From NCBI RefSeq assembly GCF_024623785.1, contig NZ_JANKBZ010000048.1:1-64000 (forward strand): DNA of 64,000 bases, in the 5' to 3' direction. Of the stretch, positions 1 through 11,687 are shown in pieces. The stretch is from Archangium lipolyticum. Lineage in GTDB: Bacteria; Myxococcota; Myxococcia; Myxococcales; Myxococcaceae. The stretch's first letter is position 1; every line of letters begins with the position of its first letter. The notes under the pieces were generated by a model. The model did not search any database, had not been told where the DNA came from, and was given only the letters and a program-made list of their open reading frames with translations. The position numbers were made by a program, and so were the translations under genes.

Positions 1-91
1 CGGCTCAATCACCATCGGCCGTGGTCTCAAAACCCTGGCCATCATCGCCGATGACCTCCAGCGTCTCCAGGAGCTGGGCCTGAAAATGTGA
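1..91 (+). CDS. C-terminal end of an unidentified protein (cut by window edge)
   Basis: The first bases continue an open frame entering from outside the window (frame starting at base 2) and stop at a TGA. The visible tail is about 29 residues and ends in LQELGLKM. It has the high third-position GC of its neighbours, so it is probably the true end of a gene. It converges on the oxygenase gene on the other strand. Too little is visible to name a family. Confidence 0.4.
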   Translation, partial: GSITIGRGLKTLAIIADDLQRLQELGLKM

Positions 92-134
92 CTAATGCTC
101 AGCTCCCAGAGGGAGAGGGAGCATGCGGAACCCA

Positions 135-1274
135 CTAGAGCTGCTGCTCCCGGCTTCGCACCTTCCACGTCTCCCGCAGCGTGTCGGGGATGCGGAACGG
201 CGGACGCTCTCCTCCTCGTCCCACCCAGACGATCCCCTCCAGCAGCTTGCGCCCGAACAGCTCGCTCAGCTTCTCCGCCACGATGTTCTGCTCGTCGCCC
301 TCGTCCATCACCCACCCCAGCAGCTTCAGCGGTTTCACCAGCGCCCGCGTCCAGTCCGACGGCGGCACGGCGATCAGCTCCGCCGTCTTGTCCCCCACCA
401 GGTAGCGGATGAGCGTGCTGCTCAACCCGTCGAAGAGGTTGCCCGGGATGATGTGCTCCAGCAGCTCGATGAGCGCCTTCGTCATCACCTGGCCCTCGGG
501 GCACGCGTGCAACACGCGCCCCAGGATGATGTCCGTAAGGCGCTCGCCGTCCTCGAACGACTCCGGCAGCAGGCGCTCGTCCACGCCCATGACGTAACCC
601 ACCACCCGCCACGCGTGGTAGTAGGCCTGCGCCTCGCGCGCGGAGAGCGTGTAGCCCAGCTTCACCAGCGCGCGGATCGTCACCACCGAGAACGTCACCA
701 GCGTGCCCGCCATGTCCTCCTGGTTGATGGGCTGGCCCCACTCGGCCTTCCACCGGCCACTCTGGAGGATGAGGTGGCGCACCGCCGCGTGCATCAGCCG
801 CACCTTCTGCGCGTCCCGGATGCCCCACCCGTCGTGCTCGAGCCCCCCAGGGCTCATCACGTCCACCACCATCTGCGCCGTCTCCACGATGCGCCGCTGG
901 GTGTCCGTCTGCAGGCGCGCCGTCATGTGCAGCACCTGTACGCCCTCGGCTCCCGCGTAGCAGGTGGGCAGGCTCGCGCACACCAGCGCCACCACCGACA
1001 ACGGGCCGCAGCGGCTGAACACCGCCTGCCCCTCGCGGATGAGATCCTTGTCCGCCCACGAGGGCAGCTTCGCGCTCTGCTCGAAGTAGCCGCGCAACGG
1101 CACCGGCAGCTGCTCCGCCGTCACCGTCTCCTGGGCCACCAGTTGCTTCATCAGCTCGTTGGCCGAGCCCACCATCCCCTGCGCGAAGAGGCTCCGCACC
1201 GCCTCGTCGGCTGGCGGGTCACACTGCTCGCGCATGGCATCCAGGAACTCGTTCGTCCAACGCTCATCCGTCAT
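135..1274 (-). CDS. MpaB/latex-clearing-like oxygenase (DUF2236 family)
   Basis: This 379-residue soluble protein resembles the DUF2236 family, which includes the fungal oxygenase MpaB and the haem-dependent rubber oxygenases (latex-clearing proteins). The helical stretch RLMHAAVRHLIL, near the middle, fits the conserved His-containing helix that in characterised members lies near the haem; the later part (GQPINQEDMAGTLVTFSVV) also has the family's look. No signal peptide is visible, so it probably acts in the cytoplasm. The ATG was chosen because GGGGGT lies a short distance upstream; a longer frame exists but has no better ribosome-binding site. The substrate is unknown. The family call is by motif memory; haem binding is inferred from the family. 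Confidence 0.75.
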   Translation of the reverse strand: MTDERWTNEFLDAMREQCDPPADEAVRSLFAQGMVGSANELMKQLVAQETVTAEQLPVPLRGYFEQSAKLPSWADKDLIREGQAVFSRCGPLSVVALVCASLPTCYAGAEGVQVLHMTARLQTDTQRRIVETAQMVVDVMSPGGLEHDGWGIRDAQKVRLMHAAVRHLILQSGRWKAEWGQPINQEDMAGTLVTFSVVTIRALVKLGYTLSAREAQAYYHAWRVVGYVMGVDERLLPESFEDGERLTDIILGRVLHACPEGQVMTKALIELLEHIIPGNLFDGLSSTLIRYLVGDKTAELIAVPPSDWTRALVKPLKLLGWVMDEGDEQNIVAEKLSELFGRKLLEGIVWVGRGGERPPFRIPDTLRETWKVRSREQQL

Positions 1275-1296
1275 GGAAAGTACCCCCGAAATGGCT

Positions 1297-1322
1297 CCGC
1301 CCTCCCTCTCCTCGGAGGGCGG
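1297..1322 (-). terminator. GC-rich hairpin downstream of the histidine kinase gene
   Basis: A perfect 9-bp inverted repeat, CCGCCCTCC - 8 nt - GGAGGGCGG, lies between the stop of the histidine kinase gene and the start of the oxygenase gene, both on the minus strand. It could end the RND-kinase transcript. No clear T-run follows it on the minus strand, so a regulatory hairpin ahead of the oxygenase gene is equally possible. Confidence 0.4.
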
Positions 1323-1379
1323 GGCGCCAGTGTGGCACACGCGCACGGAGTGTTCGATAGCGGATGCCTGCCCGCCCGC

Positions 1380-3104
1380 TCAGTGCACGGGAGGCTCGGG
1401 GGTCCGCTCCCGCTCGGCGGAGTGGGATGCCCGGGGCAACGTGAAGGAGAAGGTGCTCCCCTGCCCCTCCTCGCTCTCCACCCCCACCGAGCCGCCATGG
1501 GCCTGGACGAGGCCCCGCGTGATGAAGAGACCGAGCCCCGTGCCCTTCTTCCCCGTCCCCTCCGCCTGCCAGAAAGGCTGGAAGAGGTGGGGCAGGGCCT
1601 CGGCGGAGATGCCCGGGCCGGTGTCGCGTACGCAGAAGCGCACGAACTCCTCCCCGCACTCCACCTCCACCGTCACCCGCCCGCCCTCAGGAGTGAACTT
1701 GAGGGCATTGCCCACCAGGTTGGACAGCACCTGGAAGAGGCGGTCCCGATCGCAGCTCACCCGGCAACGCTCCCGGGGCAGCCACGTCCGCAATTCGATC
1801 CGCTTCTGGATGGCCAGCGGCTCGAGCAGCACCAGGCCTTCGCGCACCAGGTCGTCCACCGCGTACTGCCCGAGGTCCAGCTTCAGCCGGCCCGCCTCGA
1901 GGCTGGCCATGTCCAGCAGGTCCCGGATGAGCCGGTCCATCCGCTGCACCGAGCGCTCGATGGTCCCCGTGTGGTTGCGCATCCGCTCACCCACCTCGCC
2001 CTCGGGGATGAGCCGGCGCAGGAGCTGGACCGTCAGGGAGATGCTGCCCAGGGGGTTCTTCAGGTCATGGCTCACCACGGCCAGCACCTCCTCGCGGGTG
2101 CGGACCGCGTTGCGCGCTTCCCGCTCGGCGGCCTCGGCCCGGGCACGCTCACGCTGCTGGGCCTCGGCCTCGGCACGCGCGGCCTGCTCCCGTTCCACGA
2201 GGCGGATCCGCTCCTCCTCGGTACGCAGGCGCCGGGCCTCCTCCCGGTCCAGCGAGAACGCGGCCCCCCATACCAGCCCGGCGAAGGTGAGGACGTTCAC
2301 CGTGGCGATGAGCGCCACGGCGAAAGGCAGTGAGTAGGCGTCCTCCCGGTAGCCCGCGAGCACCAGCCCGGCCAGGAGGATGGGGAGGATGAACGCGGGC
2401 GGCAGCAACCAGCGTGACAGCACCCCGCCCAGGCCCGAGTGGGTGACGACCTTCATGAAGCCGCGGTCCGGACGGGCGAAGAAGACCCCCATGGACAGCA
2501 GCAGGAAACACACCGTGGTGTGCACCGCCATCTGCGCGTAGCGGCTGATGCCGGTGAACTCCCGCAGCCCGTAGACATAGCCCACGAAGCACACCAGCGA
2601 GATGACGCCCGCGAGCGCGGCGAGGTACTGCGAGGGCCAGCCGACCACCCGCGTCTTCAGCTCGATGCTGAGGAGCGAAATGCCGATGAGGAAGAAGCAG
2701 ACGGCGGTATTGGGAGCCATGCGCCCCGGATGGCCGAGCTCCACGCCGAGGATGGGGTCGCTCACGAGAAGCTGGTCGATGCCAAGGTCCACCTCGAAGA
2801 CGTACTGGGCGAACGTCGCCCCCGAGATGAGGATGACGAGCCCCGCGCCGACCCGCACCGCCCACCGCTTGAAGGCGCTGGAGCGGGAGAAGCCCACCAG
2901 CACCAGCGCGCTCCCGGAGAACATGAAGCACAGGGCCGTGTTGACCTTCATCGTCGGCAGGCCCGGCCGCAGCCCCTTGAGCGAGGGGATGTCCAGCAAC
3001 CACGCGACGAGCACCACCAGCCCCACCAGCAGGACGATGCCGCCCTGAAGCCGTGCGGTCCTTCGCAGGTTCCGGCACAGACGTTCGTGGGCAGTCACCT
3101 CCAT
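1380..3104 (-). CDS. Membrane sensor histidine kinase at the end of the RND pump operon
   Basis: This 574-residue kinase probably autophosphorylates on His346 in an H-box reading VVSHDLKNPLG. Residues 20-285 are strongly hydrophobic, with about eight membrane helices and little periplasmic loop. Residues 287-337 form a charged, probably coiled-coil linker. The C-terminal ATPase shows the N-box (QVLSNLVGNALKF), DTGPGIS and GTGLGLFI. Within the membrane part a motif like M-x-x-N/H-T-x-x-C-F recurs three times at about 70-residue spacing, suggesting an internally triplicated sensor. The ATG at this end has GGGAGGGAAGG just upstream, so an earlier in-frame start is unlikely. It follows the RND pump gene by 31 bp, implying co-transcription, but no response regulator gene accompanies it. 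The signal sensed is unknown. Confidence 0.88.
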   Translation of the reverse strand: MEVTAHERLCRNLRRTARLQGGIVLLVGLVVLVAWLLDIPSLKGLRPGLPTMKVNTALCFMFSGSALVLVGFSRSSAFKRWAVRVGAGLVILISGATFAQYVFEVDLGIDQLLVSDPILGVELGHPGRMAPNTAVCFFLIGISLLSIELKTRVVGWPSQYLAALAGVISLVCFVGYVYGLREFTGISRYAQMAVHTTVCFLLLSMGVFFARPDRGFMKVVTHSGLGGVLSRWLLPPAFILPILLAGLVLAGYREDAYSLPFAVALIATVNVLTFAGLVWGAAFSLDREEARRLRTEEERIRLVEREQAARAEAEAQQRERARAEAAEREARNAVRTREEVLAVVSHDLKNPLGSISLTVQLLRRLIPEGEVGERMRNHTGTIERSVQRMDRLIRDLLDMASLEAGRLKLDLGQYAVDDLVREGLVLLEPLAIQKRIELRTWLPRERCRVSCDRDRLFQVLSNLVGNALKFTPEGGRVTVEVECGEEFVRFCVRDTGPGISAEALPHLFQPFWQAEGTGKKGTGLGLFITRGLVQAHGGSVGVESEEGQGSTFSFTLPRASHSAERERTPEPPVH

Positions 3105-3135
3105 TGCTCGCCTTCCCTCCCAGCTCGTTCCCCCC

Positions 3136-6300
<3,165 letters not shown>

Positions 6301-6335
6301 GAAGGCTCTCCCTCTAATGAGAGTGGGCGCGAGGC

Positions 6336-7556
6336 TCAGCGCGGCGGGGACACGGACTCGGCCGGGGGAGGCCCACCACCGCCCACGCCCTGCTCGGGCT
6401 CCCGGGGCTGCTCCCTGGGCAGCCGCACCTGCACGGGCGTGCCCTCGGCCAGCTCCCGCGCCGAGCCACGCAGCACCACGTCACCGGACTCCACGCCGGA
6501 GCGCAGCTCCACCAGCCGCGCCATCTGGTCCGTCATGCCCAGCGTCACCGGCACGCGCGCCACCCGGCCCTCCTTCACGAGCAGCACCGTGGGCGGCTCG
6601 GCGCGAGTGTCCACCACGGAGACGGGCACGGCGGGCGCCTCGCGTTGGAGCGACGCCACCCGCCCCTCGGCGAAGAGCCCGGTGAGCAGCGCCTGCTCCG
6701 TGTTGGGCAGGGTGACGTAGAGGCGCACCTGGCCGGTGGCTGGATCCACCGCCGGGTTGATGCGCTCGATGCGGCCCGCGAAGGTGCGGTCGCCATAGCC
6801 GCCGACGGTGAAATCCACCCGCGTGCCGGGCTTCAACGTGTTCAGCTGGGCGGCCGGCACCGAGGCCTCCAGCCGCATGCTGGTGGGGTCGATGACGGTG
6901 TAGAGCGGCGTGCCCGGCTGGACGACGTCTCCCGCGCTGGCGTGACGCTCGCTCACGATTCCATTGAAGGGGGCGAGGATGCGGGTGCGGCCCACCTGCT
7001 GACGCGCGAGCGCCAGCCGGGCATTCGCCTCGGCGAGCTGCGACTCGGCCTGCACGCGCGCCAGCTCCGCCCGCTCGAAGTCGCGCCGGGTGATGACGCC
7101 CGCCTCGGCCAGCTTGCGGTTGCGCGCCTCCTCGGCCCGGGCCACCCGCAGGGCGTCACGCCCCACCCGCACCGCCGTGGTCGCCGCGAGGAGCTGGTCC
7201 TGCTGCGAGAGGTCCTGGATGCGCGCGAGGAGCTGGCCCTTCTTCACCTCCTGGCCCTGCTCGACGGCCATCTCCAGCACGGCGCCCTGCGCCTCGGAGC
7301 GCATGGTGGCGGCGCGCCGGGCCTGGAGCGTGCCGGAGAGGACGGGCCCCTCCTGCAGCTCGCGGGGCTCCACCCGCACCACGTCCTCCGGCCCGAGCGT
7401 CACCGGGGCCTGCTCCTGCGGTTGGGCCGCCTCCGGCGCTCCCGGCTTGCAGCCCGAGAGCACCCCCAGGCTCCCCACCAGGCTCGATATAATGATGAAA
7501 CCGCGGGCCCCCTGTACCCACCGTCCCAGTCCCCGGCGTCTCGTGCTCGCACTCAC
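6336..7556 (-). CDS. RND efflux periplasmic adaptor lipoprotein (membrane fusion protein)
   Basis: This 406-residue protein bridges the inner-membrane pump encoded just downstream to an outer-membrane channel. A hydrophobic signal ends in LGVLSGC, a lipobox. The order after that is the lipoyl-like half (VEQGQEVKKGQLLARI), a helical hairpin of about 80 residues rich in A/R/E/Q, the second lipoyl half (RILAPFNGIVSERHAS..DVVQPGTPL) and beta-barrel segments (VDFTVGGYGDRTFAGRI). The tail is proline- and glycine-rich. A GTG start is chosen because AGGAGG sits 9 nt upstream; an ATG 39 bp further out has no good ribosome-binding site. It is the first gene of the adaptor-pump-kinase operon and is divergent from the OmpR-type regulator. 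Confidence 0.92.
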   Translation of the reverse strand: MSASTRRRGLGRWVQGARGFIIISSLVGSLGVLSGCKPGAPEAAQPQEQAPVTLGPEDVVRVEPRELQEGPVLSGTLQARRAATMRSEAQGAVLEMAVEQGQEVKKGQLLARIQDLSQQDQLLAATTAVRVGRDALRVARAEEARNRKLAEAGVITRRDFERAELARVQAESQLAEANARLALARQQVGRTRILAPFNGIVSERHASAGDVVQPGTPLYTVIDPTSMRLEASVPAAQLNTLKPGTRVDFTVGGYGDRTFAGRIERINPAVDPATGQVRLYVTLPNTEQALLTGLFAEGRVASLQREAPAVPVSVVDTRAEPPTVLLVKEGRVARVPVTLGMTDQMARLVELRSGVESGDVVLRGSARELAEGTPVQVRLPREQPREPEQGVGGGGPPPAESVSPPR

Positions 7557-7804
7557 GCCAAACCACCTCCTGACACACCGCGTGGTGATGTGCATGGTTG
7601 AGTGCCGACGCACCCGGAGTGACACCTTGGAGCCGCTCCCGATGGTTGCCTGCTCGCCCGGAAACCTCTCGTGGAGGAGGGGTTGCGCCTCGGAGAGGGG
7701 GCGGGGAGCCGAGCGCATGCGCTCTCGCGCTCCGTGTGTGGGGCCACGTCTTCAGAATTTCTTACGACAGTTCCTGTAGGACGCGGATGAGGGAGGACAG
7801 CCCC
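7557..7804. promoter_or_regulatory. Divergent control region between the efflux operon and the two-component genes
   Basis: These 248 bp separate the start of the efflux adaptor gene (minus strand) from the start of the response regulator gene (plus strand) and must hold both promoters. The only relatively AT-rich patch is around 7750-7780 (CTTCAGAATTTCTTACG), just upstream of the regulator's GGAGG ribosome-binding site. No convincing -35/-10 pair or clear direct repeats for an OmpR-type protein could be assigned by eye. The layout suggests that the regulator controls the pump. Confidence 0.5.
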
Positions 7805-8476
7805 ATGGGTGAGCGCATCCTGCTCATCGAGGACGACCATCAGCTCGGAGCACAAATCACGGACTTCCTGGGACGGGCGGGCTTCGAGGCCACGTGGTGG
7901 TCCGAGGGACGTCCCCTGCAACCCGGCGAGGCGGCGGCCTACCGGCTCGTCATCCTGGACCTGATGCTGCCCGGCACCTACGGCATGGACATCCTCCGGC
8001 AGCTCCGCGAGGGCTCGGACGTGCCGGTGCTCATCCTCAGCGCGCGCAATGACACCGCGGACAAGGTGCGGGCGCTCAAGCTGGGGGCCGACGACTACAT
8101 GACCAAGCCCTTCTGGCCCGAGGAGCTGGTGGAGCGCGTCCGCGCGCGCCTGCGCCGGCCCGTGATGCAGCGGCAGAACGCCGTGGAGCTCGGTGGGTTG
8201 TCCGTGGACCTCGAGAGCCACGAGGTGCGCGTCCAAGGCAAGCCGGTGGAGCTCACGCGCGTGGAGTTCGAGCTGCTGGCCGCGCTCGCCCGCCGGCCGG
8301 GAGCCGCGGTGACGCGCCAGTGGCTGGTGGAGAACGTGTTGGACCCCGAGCGCGAGGGCACCGAGCGGACGCTGGACGTGCACGTGTCGCGGCTGCGCCG
8401 CAAGCTCGGCCCCGGCAAGCACATCGAGACGGTGTGGGGCATCGGCTACCGGCTCGGGGACGGAGAGGGCTCATGA
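7805..8476 (+). CDS. OmpR/PhoB-type response regulator
   Basis: This 223-residue DNA-binding regulator has a receiver domain (residues 3-118) with the acidic pocket ED/D at 9-11, phosphoacceptor Asp52 (VILDLMLP) and Lys101 (DYMTKPFW). A winged-helix output domain follows (about 125-220, ending RTLDVHVSRLRRKLGP..ETVWGIGYRL). The ATG has GGAGG 8 nt upstream, preferred over a much longer frame. Its last codons overlap the start of the histidine kinase gene by 4 bp (ATGA), so the two are translationally coupled and should form a cognate pair. It is divergent from the RND efflux operon, which is its likely target. Confidence 0.95.
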   Translation: MGERILLIEDDHQLGAQITDFLGRAGFEATWWSEGRPLQPGEAAAYRLVILDLMLPGTYGMDILRQLREGSDVPVLILSARNDTADKVRALKLGADDYMTKPFWPEELVERVRARLRRPVMQRQNAVELGGLSVDLESHEVRVQGKPVELTRVEFELLAALARRPGAAVTRQWLVENVLDPEREGTERTLDVHVSRLRRKLGPGKHIETVWGIGYRLGDGEGS

Positions 8477-9990
8477 AGCTGCGCATGCGGCTGGCGCTCA
8501 CGACCGCGGCGGTGGCGCTCGCCATCGCGCTGGGGCTGGCGTGGCTCCATTGGACCTTCGAGACGAGCGAGCGCGAGTCGATACTCGCCGAGTACGCTCT
8601 CACGCAGATGCTCCAGGGCGGGCGTGAGCGCTGCGAGGCTTCTCCCAGTACCTGGAGCCATGAGCAGTCCTTTGGACCTCGCGGTCCCCCACCGGGTGGG
8701 CCCAATGGCCCTCCGCCACCGCCACCCTCTCGGAACTGGTTTGGAAGGAAGGAGCCGGGCGGCCCTCCTCCACCCCCCGGAGGAACGGTGCTGTTCGCCT
8801 ACGACACGGAGCTCGTGGCCCGAAACCCCGCCGCGCCCCCGTTGCACCAGAAGCTCGCGACGGCCATGCGCAAGGGACGGGAGACGGCCGGCCGGTCCCC
8901 CGGGCTCGACGACCGGGGCATGAGGGAGCTGGTGGTGCGGATGCCCTGGGCCTCCGGCCCGTGCGCCTTCGTGCTCGCCCGGCAATGGGGACCGGGCCCG
9001 CGAGGACGGCGGTCTCCGACTCCCCCTCCCGACATGCTGGTGTTCCCCTCGTTGATCGCCCTGGCGGGCGTGCTGCTCACGGTGGGGCCCGTGGTGCGCC
9101 GCCTGCGCCAGCTCACCCGCGAGGTGCGCACCTCCGTGAGCAGCGCATACCAGGGGCACATCACCCTCCAGGGGAACGATGAAGTCACCGAGCTGGCGCG
9201 TGCCTTCGACGAGGCCGGGCGCGAGGTGCGCGCACAGATGGATCTCAAGGAGCAGCGGGAGCAGACGCTGCGCTCGTTCCTGGAGAACACCACGCACGAC
9301 GTGATGATCCCCCTGACGGTGCTCCAGGGACACCTGGCCGAGCTGCAACAACGCGCGGCCCGGGGCGAGCCAGTGGAGGCGTCGGTCGTCGCGGCGGCCA
9401 GCCAGGAGGCGCATTACATGGCGGCGCTCATCCACAACCTGGGCGCCGCGGCCCGGCTGGAGGCGGGCGAGCCGGCCGTGCAGCGCGCTCCGGTGGACCT
9501 CAACGCCCTGGTGGAGCGGTGCATGAGCCGCCACCGCCCCATCGCGCGCCAGCAGGACGTGGCGCTCGAATACGCCGTGCCGGAGGAGCCGGTGAGGGTG
9601 CTCGGGGACGACATCCTCATCGAGCAGGCGGTGAGCAACGTCATCTACAACGCCGTGCGCTACAACGCGCGCGGAGGGCATGTGGCCGTCGTGCTCGAGC
9701 GCCAGCCGGGGAGCACGTTCCGCCTGCGAGTGCTCGACGACGGGCCCGGCATTCCCGAGAACGAGCTGTCGCGCATCGTCGAGCGGCGCGTCCGGGGCAA
9801 CGCCGCGCGCACGCGAGGGCCGGGAGGCAACGGCCTCGGGCTCAACATCGCCTGGAAGGTGACGGTGCTGCACGGGTGGCGCCTGGAGCTGGGGCGCTCG
9901 GAGTATGGAGGGCTCCAGGTGGACTTCCTCGGTGAGCTGCTCTCCGAGGCCGAGCCGGGTGGAACGCGCCGGACGCCGGGCATCGGGTAG
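8473..9990 (+). CDS. Sensor histidine kinase with a proline-rich periplasmic region
   Basis: This 505-residue kinase has a first membrane helix at about residues 7-27, a periplasmic sensor to about 185, a second helix (187-208), a HAMP-like linker and a transmitter. The H-box is NTTHDVMIPLTVL with His275, a departure from the usual HELRTPL. The ATPase shows the N-box EQAVSNVIYNAVRYN, DDGPGIPE and GGNGLGLNIA. Residues 68-104 of the sensor are nearly all Pro, Gly, Arg and Asn (for example RGPPPGGPNGPPPPPP), which is odd for a ligand pocket and may be a spacer or a stretch prone to metal or polyanion contact. It is coupled to the preceding regulator by an ATGA overlap, and the PHP gene follows after 12 bp. 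Confidence 0.92.
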   Translation: MKLRMRLALTTAAVALAIALGLAWLHWTFETSERESILAEYALTQMLQGGRERCEASPSTWSHEQSFGPRGPPPGGPNGPPPPPPSRNWFGRKEPGGPPPPPGGTVLFAYDTELVARNPAAPPLHQKLATAMRKGRETAGRSPGLDDRGMRELVVRMPWASGPCAFVLARQWGPGPRGRRSPTPPPDMLVFPSLIALAGVLLTVGPVVRRLRQLTREVRTSVSSAYQGHITLQGNDEVTELARAFDEAGREVRAQMDLKEQREQTLRSFLENTTHDVMIPLTVLQGHLAELQQRAARGEPVEASVVAAASQEAHYMAALIHNLGAAARLEAGEPAVQRAPVDLNALVERCMSRHRPIARQQDVALEYAVPEEPVRVLGDDILIEQAVSNVIYNAVRYNARGGHVAVVLERQPGSTFRLRVLDDGPGIPENELSRIVERRVRGNAARTRGPGGNGLGLNIAWKVTVLHGWRLELGRSEYGGLQVDFLGELLSEAEPGGTRRTPGIG

Positions 9991-10002
9991 GCTCCGGGGC
10001 CC

Positions 10003-11601
10003 GTGCGTTCCCCCTTCGTCTTCTGCCCGTTCCTGCTCTGTCTCCTCGTCTGTACTTCCGCCGCCGCCGCCGGACCGCTGGTGTTGGAGGGGGAAGTGCC
10101 CACCGAGGGCAGCTTCTTCGACGTCCCCTTCGAGGTCCCTCCCGGCACGGTGGAGCTGGAGGTCCGCCATGACGACCTCGCCAGCGAGAACATCCTCGAC
10201 TGGGGACTGGAGGACCCGAACGGCTTCCGAGGCTACGGCGGTGGCAACGAGGAGCCCGCCATCGTGGGCGAGCGGGCGGCTTCGCGCTCCTACCTCGCTG
10301 GCCCCCTGCCCGCGGGCACCTGGAAGGTGACGGTGGGCAAGGCGAAGATTCGCAAGACGCCCGCGCGCTACCGCATCGAGGTGATTCTGCGCACGCAGGC
10401 CACGCTCGCGCCCCAGCCCGAGCGCCAGCCCTACCACCCCGCCGACGCGCTCTCCTCGCAGGCCCGTTGGTACGCGGGCGACTTCCACGTCCACTCGCGC
10501 GAGAGCGGTGATGCCCGGCCCGCGCTGGAGGAGATCGCCCGCTACGCGCGTGGACAGGGGCTCGACTTCGTCGTGCTCACCGAGCACAACACCACGTCCA
10601 CGCTCGACTTCCTCGGAGATGCCCAGTCGCGCTTCCCCGACCTGCTGCTGGTGCCGGGCATCGAGTACACCACCTATGCGGGCCATGCGAACGCCATCGG
10701 CGCCACCCGCTACGTGCCTCCGCGCGTGGGCGAGGGGGTCTCCTTGAAGGAGGCCGTGGATGAGTTCCACCGCCAGGGCGCCCTCTTCTCCATCAACCAC
10801 CCCACCTACGACGTGGGCGACATGTGCATCGGCTGCGCGTGGCAGCACACCGTGCCCCCGGGCGGCGTGGACGGTGTCGAGGTGGCCAATGGCGGCTGGG
10901 AGAAGCTGGGGCGCTTCTTCTCCGAGGGCGCGCTCGGTTATTGGGATTGGCTGTGCACACAGGGGCAACACGCCGCGGCGCTCGGAGGCAGCGATGACCA
11001 CCGCGCCGGCGTGGACCTGGACTTCACCCAGAGCGCCATCGGCAATCCCACCACCCTCGTGTATGCGCGCGAGTTGAGCGTGCGGGCGCTGCTGGACGGC
11101 ATCCGTGATGGTCGCACGGTGGTGAAGCTCCAGGGACCGGAGGACCCCATGGTGGAGCTGACGAGCAGCGTGGCGCCCACTGGGGACACCGTGCTCGCGG
11201 AGGGAACCCGGCTGAGTGCCCGTGTTACGGGTGCGAAGGGGCAACAGGTGCGCTTCGTCCACAACGGCGTGCGATTGCCGCTCGTGGCGGTGACGTCGGA
11301 TGACTTCGTGGTGGAGCAGGACGTCACCGCGCCCGAGCACGGTGAGGATCGCTTCCGCGTGGAGGTCTGGGTGAATGACAGACCTCGCACCGTCACCAGT
11401 CACCTCTGGGTGGCGCGATCCTCGGAGATGCGCGGCATCCCTGGCCCCGTGCCCCAGCTCGGTGAACCCGGCCGTTGTGGCTGTGGCTCGGCTCCGGACT
11501 GGAGCTTGGGAGTGCTCACGCTGGTCGCGTTGGCACTGAGGAGCGGGCGGCGATCTCCGAGTTCGAGGCGCTGCAACCGCCCAAGCCGTAGGGGGGAATG
11601 A
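10003..11601 (+). CDS. Exported PHP-domain metallohydrolase (CehA/McbA-like) with MYXO-CTERM-like tail
   Basis: This 532-residue protein starts at GTG with a signal peptide (residues 1-23, SAAAAG). A beta-rich domain of about 120 residues follows, then a PHP metal-dependent hydrolase core with GDFHVHS, LTEHNTTS, GIEYTT, FSINHP and GGSDDHR, the expected histidines and acids for a multi-metal site. Related proteins hydrolyse phosphate or carbamate esters; the substrate here is unknown. After a C-terminal beta-sandwich the end reads CGCGSAPDW, a hydrophobic stretch and then arginines, matching the MYXO-CTERM sorting signal that the myxosortase system is thought to process for surface display. 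The tail after the arginines is unusually long (about 15 residues). It lies 12 bp behind the histidine kinase gene and may be in that operon. Confidence 0.85.
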   Translation: MRSPFVFCPFLLCLLVCTSAAAAGPLVLEGEVPTEGSFFDVPFEVPPGTVELEVRHDDLASENILDWGLEDPNGFRGYGGGNEEPAIVGERAASRSYLAGPLPAGTWKVTVGKAKIRKTPARYRIEVILRTQATLAPQPERQPYHPADALSSQARWYAGDFHVHSRESGDARPALEEIARYARGQGLDFVVLTEHNTTSTLDFLGDAQSRFPDLLLVPGIEYTTYAGHANAIGATRYVPPRVGEGVSLKEAVDEFHRQGALFSINHPTYDVGDMCIGCAWQHTVPPGGVDGVEVANGGWEKLGRFFSEGALGYWDWLCTQGQHAAALGGSDDHRAGVDLDFTQSAIGNPTTLVYARELSVRALLDGIRDGRTVVKLQGPEDPMVELTSSVAPTGDTVLAEGTRLSARVTGAKGQQVRFVHNGVRLPLVAVTSDDFVVEQDVTAPEHGEDRFRVEVWVNDRPRTVTSHLWVARSSEMRGIPGPVPQLGEPGRCGCGSAPDWSLGVLTLVALALRSGRRSPSSRRCNRPSRRGE

Positions 11602-11687
11602 CAGACCCGGCGTGTATACCCCCCCTCTACATGGGGTCGGCCGTGCGGTAGACAGTCGGCGGGCTCTCCATGCCCTCGAGGGGGAAC

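Noticed and set aside
123-2333. Very long open frames antisense to real genes, such as 123-2333, 3166-5718, 8446-11775 and 42279-44096
   Set aside because: Translations are low-complexity, rich in Arg, His, Ala, Pro and Gly, with no domains; they are shadow frames caused by high third-position GC of the opposite strand.
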